Shown one piece after another: positions 5,045-5,129 of a stretch of 5,129 bases of DNA (positions are counted from its first letter, which is position 1; the number at the start of each line of letters is the position of its first letter). The notes under the pieces were generated by a model, which searched no databases, had not been told where the DNA came from, and was given only the letters and a program-made list of their open reading frames with translations. The position numbers and the translations under genes are program-made. Source of the stretch: Actinomycetes bacterium (GTDB lineage: Bacteria; Actinomycetota; Acidimicrobiia; Acidimicrobiales; Microtrichaceae); contig JAEZFI010000165.1 of assembly GCA_023437745.1 (NCBI GenBank), forward strand, positions 1 to 5,129, in the 5' to 3' direction.

Positions 5045-5129
5045 GCGGCGGGCGGGGGGGGGGGGGGGGGGGGGGGCGGGCCGCGGGGGGGGGGGGGGGG
5101 GGGGCGGGGGGGGGGGGGGGGGGGGGGGG
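5045..5129. other. Poly-G tail, probable sequencing or assembly artefact
   Basis: From 5044 on there is no A or T. After 5053 the sequence is G except for isolated C residues at 5077, 5081, 5082, 5084 and 5105. A near-homopolymer of this length at the edge of a sequence is the known signature of two-colour Illumina chemistry, where lost signal is called as G. It begins about 12 bases after a 50-nt hairpin, a structure that could cause such signal loss. It should not be read as biology. The true genomic sequence after about 5045 is unknown. Confidence 0.9.

Noticed and set aside
5045..5129. G-quadruplex region or telomere-like G-rich DNA
   Set aside because: The run has no repeat unit or loops, lies at the very end of the sequence, and matches the poly-G artefact of two-colour sequencing.

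Overview
The window is a G+C-rich bacterial segment with five complete genes, all on the + strand, packed with little intergenic DNA. The GC-rich third positions, TTG start, overlapping genes, leaderless-looking starts and protein repertoire suggest a high-GC actinobacterium. My guess is an environmental Acidimicrobiia-like lineage (Ilumatobacter or Iamia type), but the sequence alone does not prove that. The right end decays into an almost pure G homopolymer, so this is probably a whole short contig from a draft or metagenome assembly.

Layout: a 50-nt perfect-ended hairpin (1-50) is followed by a short promoter region. Next comes a zinc-dependent alcohol dehydrogenase (100-1185), with a putative-cyclase-family metal hydrolase (1187-2137, TTG start) one base behind it, forming a two-gene operon. 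A ~120-bp spacer holds overlapping inverted repeats and an ECF-type promoter candidate. It leads to an ECF sigma factor (2259-2780), overlapped by 11 bases by a single-pass membrane protein (2770-3354) that is the natural candidate for its anti-sigma factor or sensor partner. A 96-bp spacer with a -10-like TAGGCT and a perfect 6+3+6 palindrome precedes an AMP-forming acyl-CoA synthetase (3451-4980). Three bases after its stop lies a second 50-nt hairpin (4984-5033), followed by the poly-G tail.

How the genes may work together: the dehydrogenase, the hydrolase and the CoA ligase are each typical of catabolism of small or cyclic organic compounds (alcohol oxidation, hydrolytic ring or amide opening, CoA activation of the acid). 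The substrate cannot be read from the sequence, and the CoA ligase appears to have its own promoter. The sigma/membrane-protein pair is a separate regulatory unit, and nothing here shows that it controls its metabolic neighbours.

The most interesting signal is the pair of 50-nt hairpins at the two ends. They share the same 7-nt outer arms (GTTCTGT/ACAGAAC), total length and two-storey architecture, but have different, fully compensated inner stems. That suggests a lineage-specific family of structured 3'-end or terminator elements. I see no convincing new defence, mobile or other exotic system.
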